Shown piece after piece: positions 29,187-39,133 of a stretch of 64,000 bases of DNA. Each line of letters starts with the position of its first letter. The first letter of the stretch is position 1. Both the position numbers and the translations under genes were made by a program. Under the pieces are notes generated by a model. The model was given only the letters and a program-made list of their open reading frames with translations, was not told where the DNA came from and ran no database searches. This stretch comes from Notospermus geniculatus (Eukaryota > Nemertea > Pilidiophora > Heteronemertea > Lineidae): the NCBI GenBank assembly GCA_002633025.1, contig NMRB01000249.1:241336-305335 (forward strand), in the 5' to 3' direction.

Positions 29187-29430
29187 GGGCCTGTCACACT
29201 GAGTAGTTCTCAAAACGTCCTGCCCCGTCATAAATATATCGTAAAACGGACTAACGTGTAACCCTTGGCCAAATAATGCATCGATGTTCTGGAGCACTCT
29301 TTCCGTCCATGAAGTTCGTAAAAAGACTGTAAAAAGTTGCCACTGCGTCCACCCCGTTCGCACACAGTTTGAGCCCGTTCGGCAAAATTTTCAAGAACGT
29401 ACTGAGAACTAGCTCAGTGTGATTGGGGCA
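29187..29430. mobile_element. MITE, 244 bp, TTAA target duplication (also at 42,189)
   Basis: TTAA at 29,183-29,186 and 29,431-29,434 flanks inverted ends GGGCCTGTCACACTGAG and CTCAGTGTGATTGGGGCA, with the second pair GTTCTCAAAACG and CGTACTGAGAAC. Both duplication copies carry it, so it predates the duplication. Confidence 0.82.
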
Positions 29431-29434
29431 TTAA

Positions 29435-30003
29435 AAGAAAATAACACATATACGTTACATGGGGTAACTTTCCATTTTTAGACGGTCGGTAGGCTATGGA
29501 GCGATATCCAATTCATGTAAAGAATGTACACGACGTGAGTTCTTAGTTATCACGTGGCGCCATGGAAGGCCTAAAGAAATTAGTGTGCTCCGTGGTAAAA
29601 CAAGTCGATTGTCTCGGTCAGCCCTCACCTGGGACTCTTATAAAAAGAACTCCAAAGTAGATATTAATAAACGTAAAATGATAAAAGAGGGGTAAGTCAT
29701 ACTCAATCGATAGGCCTATGACCGTTCCGTACCAGACATGCCATATGGTTCTCTATTCGGTGACATTATTGAACCCCCACTGACTCTACCATGGGGTCAG
29801 AAAATAGCGAGCTTTAGCACCTTTCCGACTTCAACTACATGTACGAGAATGAATTGCAGTCCGCTATGGAAATCCTTGATAAAACCGATTTAATAGACGT
29901 TTTCAATTCATCAAACACCATAAATTGAAGGCAGAAAAATTTGGCCTTCTAAATCGGAAGTGTGGATAAATAATGAATATTGAAGTCGTAATCCTAGTCA
30001 TTA
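29435..30003. other. Non-coding, shared by copies A and B
   Basis: Collinear with about 42,438-43,010. I see only short chance frames and no family signature. Confidence 0.4.
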
Positions 30004-30128
30004 GGGAGGTTTCGCAAGCGCCCGGTTAGGCCATACACGTACGACGACGTTTATCTATTGTTTGGGTACACCCACACAATAGATAAACGTCGTCATAGGG
30101 CCTAACCGGACGCTTGCGAAACCTCCCT
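30004..30128. mobile_element. Hairpin MITE, 125 bp, present only in copy A
   Basis: GGGAGGTTTCGCAAGCG and CGCTTGCGAAACCTCCC enclose a near-perfect hairpin with GACGACGTTTATCTATTG arms. Copy B at 43,001-43,015 reads CCTAGTCATTACGAC without it. The flanks fit an ATTA duplication. A sister copy is at 48,925. Confidence 0.9.
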
Positions 30129-30254
30129 ATTACGACTTGAAACACGACTATAATATTTGCGATTTATGTGCACTTCCGATTACGAGTCAAAATTATTCTG
30201 CCACAAAGTTATGGTATTTTACGATTTGCAAACGTCTATAAAATCGTTTTTATC

Positions 30255-30940
30255 CAGTAGTCTTGAACGTTAATAGTTGTGGTGTTGATATTTTTGGTGA
30301 CTGGGAGGGGAATGTCGATGGTAGTCAGCTGCCCTGCATTCAGTGAGACTTTAGTGAAAAGTCTCTCTGAATGCAGGGCAGCTGACAGGGATCTGTGGTT
30401 ATAAGTATTTATTAGCAAATGCAGATTTGTAGGGAAATGGAAGGGCTGGGGAGATATTCATCCTGCGAGAAAACGTTTTCAGCAAAAAAAAATAAACAGA
30501 GAAACTGACACGTGAAAAAAATAAAAATTCCTATCGCAAGGCTCGAACCCGGCGCCCCGGATTCAGAGCCGGACGCTCTACCGATGCGCCAGCCGGCCAC
30601 GTCATGACGGTGGCTGCTCAATAAATGTTTATAAACATATCCCAGCTACTCAACATATTTTTATGTTAATTAAAAATGACGTTGCAAATCAGAATAATCT
30701 TCCAAAAATCGCATTTCACAACATCCACAGAGCAAGTCCCCAGCAAATCTGTCAGCATATCGCTACATAATGTACCCATCTACGTTCACAGTCACTAAAA
30801 ACGTGAACCAACCGTCCGGTATGTTCCATCTGAACATTAGACGCATTTCATCTATGAGTCCAATTCTATTGAGTGACCCGTGAAAAGTCTTTGGCTAGCT
30901 TCGCTGTTGGCCGCTACGCGGCGCGTTGGGCCCTTGCGTC
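30255..30940. repeat. 686-bp segment in copy A, absent from copy B
   Basis: Copy B passes from TCGTTTTTATC directly to AAGGATGTTTACAGCGG. In A this segment lies between and holds a hairpin (CTGCCCTGCATTCAG / CTGAATGCAGGGCAG, 30,328-30,386) and the tRNA-like repeat on the minus strand. Confidence 0.8.
30534..30604 (-). mobile_element. tRNA-like SINE head, minus strand
   Basis: Reading the minus strand, box A is TGGCGCATCGGTAGAGC and box B is CCGGGTTCGAGCC, and the anticodon-loop-like CTCTGAA recalls tRNA-Gln. The T stem and acceptor stem do not pair, so it is a SINE promoter or tRNA pseudogene and not a tRNA gene. Confidence 0.6.
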
Positions 30941-32144
30941 AAGGATGTCTACAGCGGACAATTCATGCTGGTCGTTGAAGCCGGAGTCGGAGTCGGAAAG
31001 GTGCTAAACCTCGCTAATCGTATGTTCAACAAGAGTTGAAAAATCGTTGTTACCAAGAGTTAGAAAAAAAATCTGTGATATGGTACAGTCAATCATCAAT
31101 TAGCTTATTTCTCATTGAAGCCTGTCACTCGTGACTTTCTTAACTCATATTCCAACAAAAAAACGCATCGACGACTCGGGTAGCACTCATGGATGTACAT
31201 GTATGACCTGAAGGTGGCTACTAACTCTTCACTTTTCCTGTTTCACTCCTCATTTCCCATTCAAATTCAAAGTCAGAAAATGAACGTCCACCTGAACAGT
31301 TGATGGATAATGCAATGTTCATTTTTCAGGTTACGGATGATTCGTGTCAAATCTCAAATGACGAGTGAAAAATGAGCTCAAATGTGACAACGACCTAAGA
31401 GCCTACATTCGCCATAAAATTAAGGCCACACAAAAGTGTGACTTTCGCGACGTCTTCGTCCCTTTAAGTGGCTGTCAGTCATCTCTAAGTTGTCAAACTA
31501 CTATAAATGTGATCAGTACTAGCTTTTATTCAAAACGTCATAAATGTCCAGTTGATAGCTTCCACGGTATTCCATTATTATAATAATGAGACCGATAAGA
31601 GATTTTGTAATGTATGGAGACATTACAATATCAATACTTATGATAGTCATGTGTACATGTAGTCTAGACTGCGGTCAATGGCTCAGTCGGAATATTGCCT
31701 GGGGCTCCATAGATGAACCCAAAGCATGACTTTAGATAAAAAGCCGGACACCAAATTGTATGAGTTTCTATGATTTTGTCGTGCACAAACTATATGACCT
31801 GGCGCCTCGCATACTGGCAAAAACAATACAGTGCGGAGTTTTTTAATACAAAACCCATTAGGGCCTGCATGTCAGACACCAAGGTCGTTGATAGGACCTC
31901 ATTTTCCACTTGCCGTTCGTGATTTGGCGCGAATCAACCGTTAACTGAACAATGAACATGGCATTTTGCATTAACTGTTCACATAGGTTACGATTTTCGA
32001 CTGTCTGATTATGTCCGAAAAATAGATAGGTGTAGTTGTTGGCTTAAATGGGCGGTTACGAAACCTCACTAATGCCTTGTGAGTGGAGCATAGCCTTTTC
32101 AGTTCGCGAACTCCGCATGACGGTGTAGCTTCGTGGAGTTATTG
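30941..32144. other. Non-coding, shared by copies A and B
   Basis: Collinear with about 43,139-44,350. It contains a dispersed foldback word family (TTTTTCACTCCTCATTTCCC near 31,240 with GAGTGAAAAATGAGCT near 31,364). No gene is supported. Confidence 0.45.
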
Positions 32145-32293
32145 GGGAGGTTTCGAAATCAAACGAAAAACCAAAAATTTACGACAACGTTATTTTTCAT
32201 ACTACACATTAACCAGATTTTGCATTGCATTTTCGGTACAAAAATAAAGTTGTCGTTAACGTTTATGTTTATCGTTTGATTTCGAAACCTCCC
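32145..32293. mobile_element. MITE of the GGGAGGTTT family, only in copy A
   Basis: Ends GGGAGGTTTCGAAATCAAAC and GTTTGATTTCGAAACCTCCC. Copy B at 44,341 reads CGTGGAGTTTTTTACGCG without it. Diverged relatives exist at about 33,945-34,070 and 46,857-47,010. Confidence 0.85.
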
Positions 32294-32352
32294 TTTTTAC
32301 GCGAATGTTCCGCTGTTTTTTTTTCATATAGCCTACCACGAAAGGTGGCGCA

Positions 32353-32498
32353 TAGACTGGTACCCGGTCCTAAGTAATCATCGAACTTTTGCATATGTTA
32401 GGACCGGTCGTGTCCAGCGCGTTCGTGCATCTGATTGGCCGGTGGTGGCGCAGGTGAAGTACAGGGAACTATTATGTTCATTGCTTTTCCATTTTTAA
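32353..32498 (+). mobile_element. Truncated MITE (family of 38,159)
   Basis: TAGACTGGTACCCGGTCCTA, then TTTTGCATATGTTAGGACCG and GATTGGCCGGTGGTGGCGCA match the left part of the 44,411 copy. It stops at about 32,498, where collinearity with copy B is lost. Confidence 0.8.
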
Positions 32499-32877
32499 AG
32501 CGCCACGCTATGCATCCAAAACTGAATTTCGTGACGCCGTCGTAGTGCATCTCATTTACGGTGACCTCGTTCATAGCATTATACACACGGTCGATGTACA
32601 CCATTTACACACAGAGCTAATTCATGGTGGTGAGGTTGATCATGATCTTGTCAATGCATGCTCGACAAGACTGTTCAAATCTATCGATTTGAATGATGTA
32701 AGTCACCAATTAGGTATTCTGTGTGTTCTTGCACACAAACGAATGAGTTGAAGCATGTGTACCTTACCTGATGAAGGGTTATTCACGCTATAACACCACG
32801 TTGAACTTGTCAAGTGGTGAAGCTATGGCTGCCATGATATAGTATCAGTCCAGCCTCGGTGTTATCACTGGCTATAT
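32499..32877. other. Copy A-specific segment ending at an N
   Basis: It lies between the truncated MITE and the N at 32,878 and has no counterpart in copy B. A 68-codon frame rich in His, Asp and Val occurs here but shows no known family signature and has no ATG at its start. Confidence 0.4.
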
Positions 32878-32878
32878 N

Positions 32879-33282
32879 CACACTTTATGATTCCAAGGGT
32901 TCGTTTCAGTTTGAAAATCACTAACAAACTGTCAATCATTCCATGTCGCCAACTAGAAAGACATTTACTGAAGGCGACAAACAATTTATTTTCCTGTGGT
33001 TAAAACACGTAACTCCTTATTTTAAATCCGTGAACTTGATCATTTTAATCGACGAAAGGGCTCTTAGCTGTCATGAGTGCCCTTGATCAGCGACACCTGC
33101 CTTATTATGACATTACGGTCGTTTAAACTAAACGAATGATGGCACGTTCTCTAATAGGCTTTTTACTTGGCAAATTAAGCGTGAAATACGGAGGAGGTTA
33201 ATTGCTCGCCATGCACCGTCTTCGCAATTGAAAATCCGGAACGACAAGGTTCTGGGACACAGATAATCCATTTTGCAAAACA
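32879..33282. other. Non-coding, shared by copies A and B
   Basis: Collinear with about 45,808-46,210 (CACTTTATGATTCCAAGGG onward). No gene is recognised. Confidence 0.4.
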
Positions 33283-33475
33283 GGGCCCGGTTGCACCAAA
33301 GTTAAGTTCCTTTCCTGAGATGTGGAATTTGGGACAACCCCAAAGACATGTCCTAACTGCACAGGCATGGAAGTTTAGGACGATGTCCTTAGACATCGGC
33401 GGTGCTACCCATTTTTTTTTCTTAACTTTAAGGCAGCACCTACGATCTTTGGTGCAACCGGGCCCAGAACGGTTG
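33283..33475. mobile_element. MITE of about 190 bp (also at 46,211)
   Basis: Ends GGGCCCGGTTGCACCAAAG and CTTTGGTGCAACCGGGCCC are inverted, with TTAAG and CTTAA next inward. It is in both duplication copies. Confidence 0.85.
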
Positions 33476-34190
33476 TATCTAAGGCTGCTGTTACATAGAA
33501 ATGAACTAGGCCTACTCACTTTGAAGATCATGTCTGTAGAATATGGAGATGTTTATATGTTATTTTGGACTTTTGGGACATGACAACCCACCAAATCGAA
33601 TATTCTCGGTATCAAAAGAATTTCAAGAGGGGCAAGCCACCAACAAATTACCGGTACTCATAAGACAAAGTAAGACTGGACACAAAAAAAAATGTAACTA
33701 AACAATGATTTTCGTGGCCCGCGAAAATACCCGTGACACATTTTCTTTAAAGTTTCATTTTTCACTCAAAATCAAAACCAGAAAATGAATGCAATGGAGA
33801 ATGTAATTTTCATTCTTCGAGTTAAAGGTGCGATTCGTACCAAATCACAATAAGGAGTGAAAAATGAACTCCTATGTCACAGCGGCCTTATGTCCTTGTT
33901 TTTGGCGTCATCACTTCTACCGTTCAAACTCTCTTAATAGGGAGGTTCAGAACGTTAACGACGTTATTTTTCTACCAAAAATGCAATATAAAATCTGGTG
34001 AATGTGTAGTACGTGTATGAAAAATAACGTTGTAAATTACGTCTAGCGTTTGATTTCTAAACCTCCGTTTTGTCAGCCCTTCATAACGCTTCCTTTGGTA
34101 GGCCTATGTCTTTTTCGACAAGTTCCATTTAAAACGGACTAATATTTGAATTCTTCCATATATGGCAAACCATTTCATACCATTAATTCT
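33476..34190. other. Non-coding with dispersed repeats, shared by A and B
   Basis: It contains a foldback-like TTTTTCACTCAAAATCAAAA / GAGTGAAAAATGAACT pair (33,768-33,872) and a decayed GGGAGGTTT-type MITE (33,945-34,070). Confidence 0.5.
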
Positions 34191-34196
34191 ATTCAG

Positions 34197-34300
34197 GTGT
34201 ACAATACGGCCAGGACGTCTGCTTGAATGGGCTTCGTCCATGCTTAAATCGAGGTATAAACAAACGGTGTCACAGCATTGACAGTGCCTATGAGGATTAG
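34197..34300 (+). CDS. Possible cysteine-containing terminal exon (speculative)
   Basis: After an acceptor-like site (CCATTAATTCTATTCAG, ending at 34,196), a frame beginning at 34,199 encodes 33 residues and a TAG. It contains YGQDVCLNGLRPC, then LNRGINKRC and SIDSAYED. Copy B keeps the same frame at 47,139-47,240 with two replacements (Val to Leu and Asp to His). Three Cys and a Lys-Arg pair resemble a secreted peptide end, but no upstream exon, signal peptide or homology is visible. Chance is quite possible. Confidence 0.15.
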
Positions 34301-34602
34301 GCCTATATTCGCAAGCGTGTTGAGATATGATATTATGCTCATATCAAAAGATGGTTTCATATCGCATATCAGTGAGGAACAGTTTCTGTGATTTTTCAAG
34401 GTGTCCTTTAAGATGTGTCTTCCTGGATATGATAGAAACTCTGGATTATGTGCTGCCGTGGTTATGACGTCTTCCAATGCCCATGAAACTGGTAAGTTGA
34501 AACCATATTGTGTCAAATTCATCCGTTTGTAAATGTACATGAATGTACATCGTAATTTCATAAGTGAGTAGTTCATTAATGAACGCCTATGTGAAGAGTT
34601 AA

Positions 34603-34870
34603 AGGGACTAGGAAAATTTTTTCAAGCTTCGGTTATTACAAAATGCTAGTCTTTCATGATAAATTCCCACCGTCAATTCACTTTTTCAATTAAGTGTTAA
34701 TTACTGGCACCCAGACAAATCAGTCGTCACCACACCATGGAGCATTCACTGCGAACCTAATCAACAGTGTCGCTGTATTATATTGTATGGAGCGAGCTTG
34801 TACTCTATTATGTTGATTAGGTTCCCAGTGACGTGGTGAATGCTCCATGGTGTGGTGATAACTGATTTGT
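34603..34870. mobile_element. TTAA-flanked MITE, truncated by the N at 34,871
   Basis: Starts TTAA/AGGGACTAGG and contains most of a long hairpin (GGAGCATTCACTGCGAACC / GGTTCCCAGTGACG). The right end is missing, and the sequence stops at TGATTTGT before the N. The intact copy is at 47,973-48,358. Confidence 0.88.
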
Positions 34871-34871
34871 N
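34871..34871. other. Single N at the A/B duplication junction
   Basis: To its left lies the middle of a hairpin element, and to its right the middle of a receptor code. This is most easily read as a scaffold join and not as natural sequence. Confidence 0.85.
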
Positions 34872-35108
34872 ATGTTTGTTGTTTTCATGACGCCAATCTC
34901 CGTCATCTCCCTTTATATCTTTAACCAACCAGACGACGTTGAAAAATCCTACACAACTCTGCTTTATCTTCTCTTTCGTTTGTTTACCCAGGTCAGTTAC
35001 TTCAACTACTGTTTGAACTTTGTTGTTTACGGATTTTCTTTACCATACTACCGTCGAGGACTGCGAAATTTGTTTTGTTTTTGCACCTTCCAATATGGTG
35101 AAGGGTAA
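34872..35108 (+). pseudogene. GPCR 3' fragment (TM6 to tail), member 13, cut by the N
   Basis: 78 codons from MFVVFMTPISVISLYIF to FCTFQYGEG match member 8, with DDVEKSYTT where member 8 has DDVGKPYTT. The 5' part is missing because the sequence begins at the N. It may be the end of an intact gene whose start lies on an unassembled or separately placed contig. Confidence 0.88.
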
Positions 35109-35605
35109 AGCCTGGTTTAGGCGTCCTTAGAGCAGCACCGTATGCTATCTCTTACCGGTATTTTTCTTATGACGTTGAGGGAGCCACCTAGCGGTAGCAA
35201 TACTAACTACAGTAAACCTACTACAAAATGTGCATAGTACATCGGGCCCATTCGCCGACAACTTCGTTAGTCACCGGGGTTGGAGAGTGGCGCGCACGGC
35301 GATGGTGGCGCCGGGTGTGGAGAAAAAGTGGCAATACCGGGCTCCTTTGTCTGTGCCAACGCAAGACCAATGAAATGGCGGATGTATAAGATCGTGGACA
35401 CCGTCGCACGGCATTCAGTCCGAGGACCTTTAGCTCGGGTGTCTGCGCGGACTTTCCAATTGAGGTCCGCGCGGGTGACCGTTGTTATCCACGGACGTTG
35501 ATTAGAATATCTCTGCCGACCCTGCGATTATATTTCTTTCTGTCGTCTCAGGTCGCCTCAGTATAATTACTAGTGACCGTTTGTTACTATGTTTGGTAGG
35601 AAGGT
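35109..35605 (+). other. Downstream module of member 13
   Basis: The shared 3' module with the same GGGTGTGGAG and AATGAA variants as unit 8, followed by the CpG-rich block. Confidence 0.55.
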
Positions 35606-35611
35606 AATCGG

Positions 35612-35700
35612 CCCATGATAGCCTAGTGGTTATCACGTCCACTTAGCAAGCGGCAGGTACCGGGTTCGAAACCAGCCCGGGCCATAGGAAGATTAAGATA
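35612..35700 (+). mobile_element. tRNA-derived SINE-like repeat (best copy)
   Basis: Box A-like TAGCCTAGTGGTTATCACGT (close to tRNA-Val D-arm sequence) and box B GGGTTCGAAACC at 35,662-35,673, with CCGGG/CCCGG pairing. A tail GGCCATAGGAAGATTAAG and ATAAATCATCCC follows. Confidence 0.8.
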
Positions 35701-36020
35701 AATCATCCCTCGCTCTTCATAACACGTGCGTCACCTGGGACATAAGCCGCTGTGTCTTGTACCTTGTGCCTTTGCAAGGCAAGTAAAAGTCCCCATCCAA
35801 GTGAGGAACATGTGCAGCTTCAGATGGCCTCTTCCATACTTATCAGGGCCTATGATGCTCTGGCTTCGTCCGGCGTGATGGAAAAATCTAATGTAAATAG
35901 GAGGTAATCGGTAAGTGTGACGTTCTATTGTCACTTCTTAGCAACAGTGGCTGTTTGTCCCCAAACATTCTGCTCCTTTATCCAACCTTGTCAGCACCAG
36001 TGGCTGTTTTCACTATTATA

Positions 36021-36180
36021 GTGCCGTTTAGACGACAAAAAACCAAATTCAGATTTAATCTGATTGAATCCGATCGAACCGCATTGTACCGCATTGGGTA
36101 GCGTTTACACGCAAGAGTTTTGAACCACAATTGGATTCGATCGGATCGCATGTGGATTTTTGCCGGTCGTCTAAACGGCC
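36021..36180. mobile_element. MITE, 160 bp
   Basis: Ends GTGCCGTTTAGACGAC and GTCGTCTAAACGGCC are inverted, with inner GATTCGATCGGATCGCATG and its partner ATCCGATCGAACCGC. TTAT-like flanks occur on both sides. It is absent from the equivalent place in copy A (about 22,617). Confidence 0.85.
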
Positions 36181-36204
36181 CTTATGTTTGTCTCAAAAAG
36201 TATT

Positions 36205-36320
36205 CTAAATACATGTATATTATTATTCTGATTTCTATATTTAACAGTCATCATATTCGCTTGTTGAATCGCTTTAAATCGACGAGTATATAAATGATCG
36301 ACGTTAAAAATAGTGCCAGT
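36205..36320 (+). promoter_or_regulatory. Promoter-like module of receptor unit 14
   Basis: TATTATTATTCTGATTTC, TATATTTAACAGTCATC, TATATAAATG (36,287-36,296) and GTTAAAAATAGTGCC. It is 468 bases before the ATG. Confidence 0.55.
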
Positions 36321-36457
36321 CTTAAAACTTGTGACGGCCACATTCGCAGACAGCCCGCAGAGGTTGACATCATTCAGTCGTGTACCGTACAAGACTGGTA
36401 CATGTAATAATTTTGGGCCGACGTTAATTTACTAAATAAGGCTAACATTTCTGGCGG

Positions 36458-36634
36458 GTACTCGATGTGAGATCATCATGACTTCTGTTCAGCTGACCGC
36501 TTTCCAGTTCGTTTGAATTTCCTCGTACATGTAAACAAGATGCCGCACAGCTGACCACTGCCGTTTTTCATTCAAACTCTACTACGATTCGACGTTATAT
36601 CATCATCACCGTTCGTTCAAAGGTCTTCTTCCAG
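36458..36634 (+). other. Candidate 5' UTR intron of receptor unit 14
   Basis: CGG/GTACTCGATG to TCTTCTTCCAG/ATAG, 177 bases. Confidence 0.3.
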
Positions 36635-36754
36635 ATAGAATGTCCGAAACTCTTTTGCAGCGTCACGGCTCCGGTGGCAGTTTCAGCGGGCAGGCGGTAT
36701 CCGGTGGTGCAATTTGATTCCAAGTGATAACTACAGCATATTGAGTCTTGAAAT

Positions 36755-37756
36755 ATGGATGTTGTCACCACACAGCTGTTCAGCCAAAGTGACCAAGACT
36801 TTTTGCTGCTCCGCTTGGACCAGTTCATCGGGTTCCTGCTGGGTTATGTAATTGCGGTCGTCTTTGTGATAGGAAGTTTTGGAAACATCACCTCTCTCGT
36901 CATCTTTCTTCGTTACGGACGGAAGAACGACGCGATGGCGACGTACCTTATTTGCCTTGCTGTGTCCGATATGTTATTTATTATTTTCGTAGGTTTACCT
37001 ATGTGGCTTTGGTTTGGCCTTCGCCAACTGACAGACGGAAGCATGTACATCAATGTATACCAAGTATCCGTGTTGAGTTGCAAGCTGGGCACATACATCT
37101 ACGTCCTCTTTCAGACGACTTCGGCCTGGATAATCGCAGTGTTCTCAGTCGAACGAGCAATAATGGTTTGGTTTCCCCTGCAAAGGATGAAATTTACTCC
37201 AACGCGCCGAAGGAGGGTCCTGGCACTGGTTTTGACGTGCTGTCCTCTTTTGGTAATTCACAGTGCTGTAATGAGTAATTCAGTCATCTTAGGTACCAGA
37301 TGGTTCTGTATCTATCCCCAAGAAGTATCACTTCTTCTCATTTACGACTATTTCCTTTTTTATTTTTTTCCCTGCTTCATTATCACAACAGCAAATATAC
37401 TCATTCTAACCGGCATTTCCAAGTCGAAACGAAAGACAGATAGTGCGTCCGACTCGAAAATAGCAAAGGAAATCCGCTCCGATCGGAAGGCACTCATCAA
37501 CCTGTTCCTTGTGTCCACCATGTTTGTTGTTTTCATGACGCCAAGCTCCGTCATCTCTGTTTACATGTTTAACCAACCAGACGACGTTGGAAAATCCTAC
37601 ACAACTCTGCTATATCTTCTCTTTCGGTTATTTACCCAGGTCAGTTACTTAAACTACTGTTTGAACTTTGTTGTTTACGGATTTTCTTTACCATACTACC
37701 GTCGAGGACTGCGAAATTTGTTTTGTTTTTGCACCTTCCAATATGGTGACGGGTAA
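36755..37756 (+). CDS. Class A GPCR, array member 14 (intronless)
   Basis: 333 residues. The 5' part matches member 9 (MLFIIFVGLPMWLW, VILGTRWFCIYPQEVS, IYDYFLFYFFPCF), whereas the 3' part from TM6 (TMFVVFMTPSSVISVYMF) matches the fragment at 24,314. TM1 is LLGYVIAVVFVIGSFGN, with Leu replacing the usual Glu and Ile replacing Met. The second cytoplasmic loop continues into LALVLTCCPLLVIHSAVMSN. One extra codon near the third loop gives AKEIRSDRKAL. It is therefore either the intact ancestor of the 23,190 plus 24,314 pair or its recombined product. The AATAAA is at 38,013-38,018. Confidence 0.94.
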   Translation: MDVVTTQLFSQSDQDFLLLRLDQFIGFLLGYVIAVVFVIGSFGNITSLVIFLRYGRKNDAMATYLICLAVSDMLFIIFVGLPMWLWFGLRQLTDGSMYINVYQVSVLSCKLGTYIYVLFQTTSAWIIAVFSVERAIMVWFPLQRMKFTPTRRRRVLALVLTCCPLLVIHSAVMSNSVILGTRWFCIYPQEVSLLLIYDYFLFYFFPCFIITTANILILTGISKSKRKTDSASDSKIAKEIRSDRKALINLFLVSTMFVVFMTPSSVISVYMFNQPDDVGKSYTTLLYLLFRLFTQVSYLNYCLNFVVYGFSLPYYRRGLRNLFCFCTFQYGDG

Positions 37757-38149
37757 AACCTGGTTTAGGCGTCCTTAAAGCGTGTGCCATCTCTTACTGA
37801 TAGTTTGACTGCCGACGTAGAGGGAGCCACCTAAGGGCAGCAATACGACCTACAAATTTAACTCATTAACAAATGTACATAGTACATCGGGTCGATTCGC
37901 CGACAACTAAGTTAGTCACTGGGTTGGAGAGTGACGCGCACGGCGATGGTGGCGCCGGCTGTCGAGAAAAAGTGGAAGTACCAGGCTCCTTTAACTGTGC
38001 CAACGCAAGAACAATAAAATGGAGGTTGACTAATGGCGTCTTCCATTGGCTAATCCTTTGGCTTCGGCCGTGACGGAAAAATTCTAATACAAATACAGGG
38101 TAATCGGTAAGTGTGACGTCCTATTGTCACTTGTCAGTACCAGTGGCTG
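37757..38149 (+). other. Downstream module of receptor unit 14
   Basis: It matches 24,566-24,955 closely, including the missing CpG-rich block. The AATAAA is at 38,013. Confidence 0.55.
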
Positions 38150-38158
38150 TTTGTCCCC

Positions 38159-38529
38159 TAGACTAGTACCTGGTCCTACCGATGGTGTCGCTTTTGAATG
38201 GTAGGACCAGTCGTGGCCGCCATTTTTGGAGGAATTCTGACAGTGACGTCACTTGAAAAGTTTATGTAAATTATGTAAATTTATTCAATTCTCAATACGG
38301 CTGACGTACCAGAATGCAGATAGAAGGTGACCGACCTTTGACCCAGGAAATTCACCAATCACGCCGGGGGTTTTCCATGTCAAAAATAGAAAATCTATCA
38401 ACATAATAGTTCGCATACTTACCACCTGCGCCAGCACCGACCAATCAGAGCCACGAAGGCGGTAGGCACGCCCGGTCCTAACATATGCAAAAGCCCGATG
38501 TAAAAAAGTTAGGATCGGGTACCAGTCTA
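38159..38529 (-). mobile_element. MITE, 371 bp, 9-bp target duplication TTTGTCCCC
   Basis: TTTGTCCCC flanks both sides (38,150-38,158 and 38,530-38,538) and is single in the uninserted copy A (24,955-24,963). The ends are TAGACTAGTACCTGGTCCTA and TAGGATCGGGTACCAGTCTA. Partial family members lie at 32,353 and 44,411. The 9-bp duplication suggests a MULE-type element. There is no transposase. Confidence 0.93.
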
Positions 38530-38599
38530 TTTGTCCCCAACATTTCTCCTCATATGCATATGGGTTGTATCTATTATGTTTGTCTCAGGATATATTCTG

Positions 38600-38715
38600 A
38601 ATATATATATTATTATTCTATTATCTATATTTAACAGTCGTCATATTCCTTTGTTGAATCGCTTTAAATCGACGAGTATATAAATGATCAACATTAAAAA
38701 TAGCGCCAGTCTTAA
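38600..38715 (+). promoter_or_regulatory. Promoter-like module of receptor unit 15
   Basis: TATATTTAACAGTCGTC, TATATAAATG (38,687-38,696) and ATTAAAAATAGCGCC. It is 447 bases before the ATG. Confidence 0.55.
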
Positions 38716-38848
38716 TACTTGTGACGACCACTATTTGCTGACATCAGCCCTCAGAGGTTGACATCATGCAGTCATGCAGCATACAAGTCCGCTGGTACTA
38801 ATTTGAGGCCGACCTTAATTTATTAAATCAAGCCATCATTTTCGGCGG

Positions 38849-39016
38849 GTAATCGATGTGAGATGGTTTCTGCTGAGCTGTCCGCTTTCCAGTTCGTTTG
38901 AATTTACTCGTCAACAAGATCCCACACAGCTGACCACTGACTTTTCTCGTTCAATCTCTACTACGATTCGACGTTACATGTATATCATCACCGTTCGTTC
39001 AAAGGTCTTCTTTCAG
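38849..39016 (+). other. Candidate 5' UTR intron of receptor unit 15
   Basis: CGG/GTAATCGATG to TCTTCTTTCAG/ATAG, 168 bases, identical in length to the 25,282 candidate. Confidence 0.3.
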
Positions 39017-39133
39017 ATAGAATGTCCGAAACTCTTTTGCACCGTCACAGCTTCGATGCAGTTCAGTGGGTTTGCAATATCCAGTGGTACAATTCGATTC
39101 AAAATCATACTACAACATATTGACTCTTGAAAT

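Larger units (their letters stand above)
21500..34870 (+). repeat. Segmental duplication, copy A (about 13.4 kb)
   Basis: It is collinear with 34,872-48,246. Matching landmarks are the receptor 8 tail with 34,872, receptor 9 with 36,755, the fragment at 24,314 with the 3' part of 36,755, receptor 11 with 39,134, 28,940 with 41,947 and 34,600 with 47,970. Differences are chiefly inserted or deleted repeats and a block at about 27,365-28,935 that is unique to A. Confidence 0.92.

Noticed and set aside
30534-30604. Functional tRNA-Gln gene on the minus strand
   Set aside because: Box A and box B are good but the T and acceptor stems do not pair, so it is a SINE head or tRNA pseudogene.
32545-32751. 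68-codon His/Asp/Val-rich frame
   Set aside because: It starts at GTG, has no homolog in copy B, and shows no recognisable domain or splice context.
34244-34576. 110-codon minus-strand frame, partly kept at 47,184-47,417
   Set aside because: The two copies share it only because the DNA is duplicated. There is no domain, and the start region is lost in copy B.
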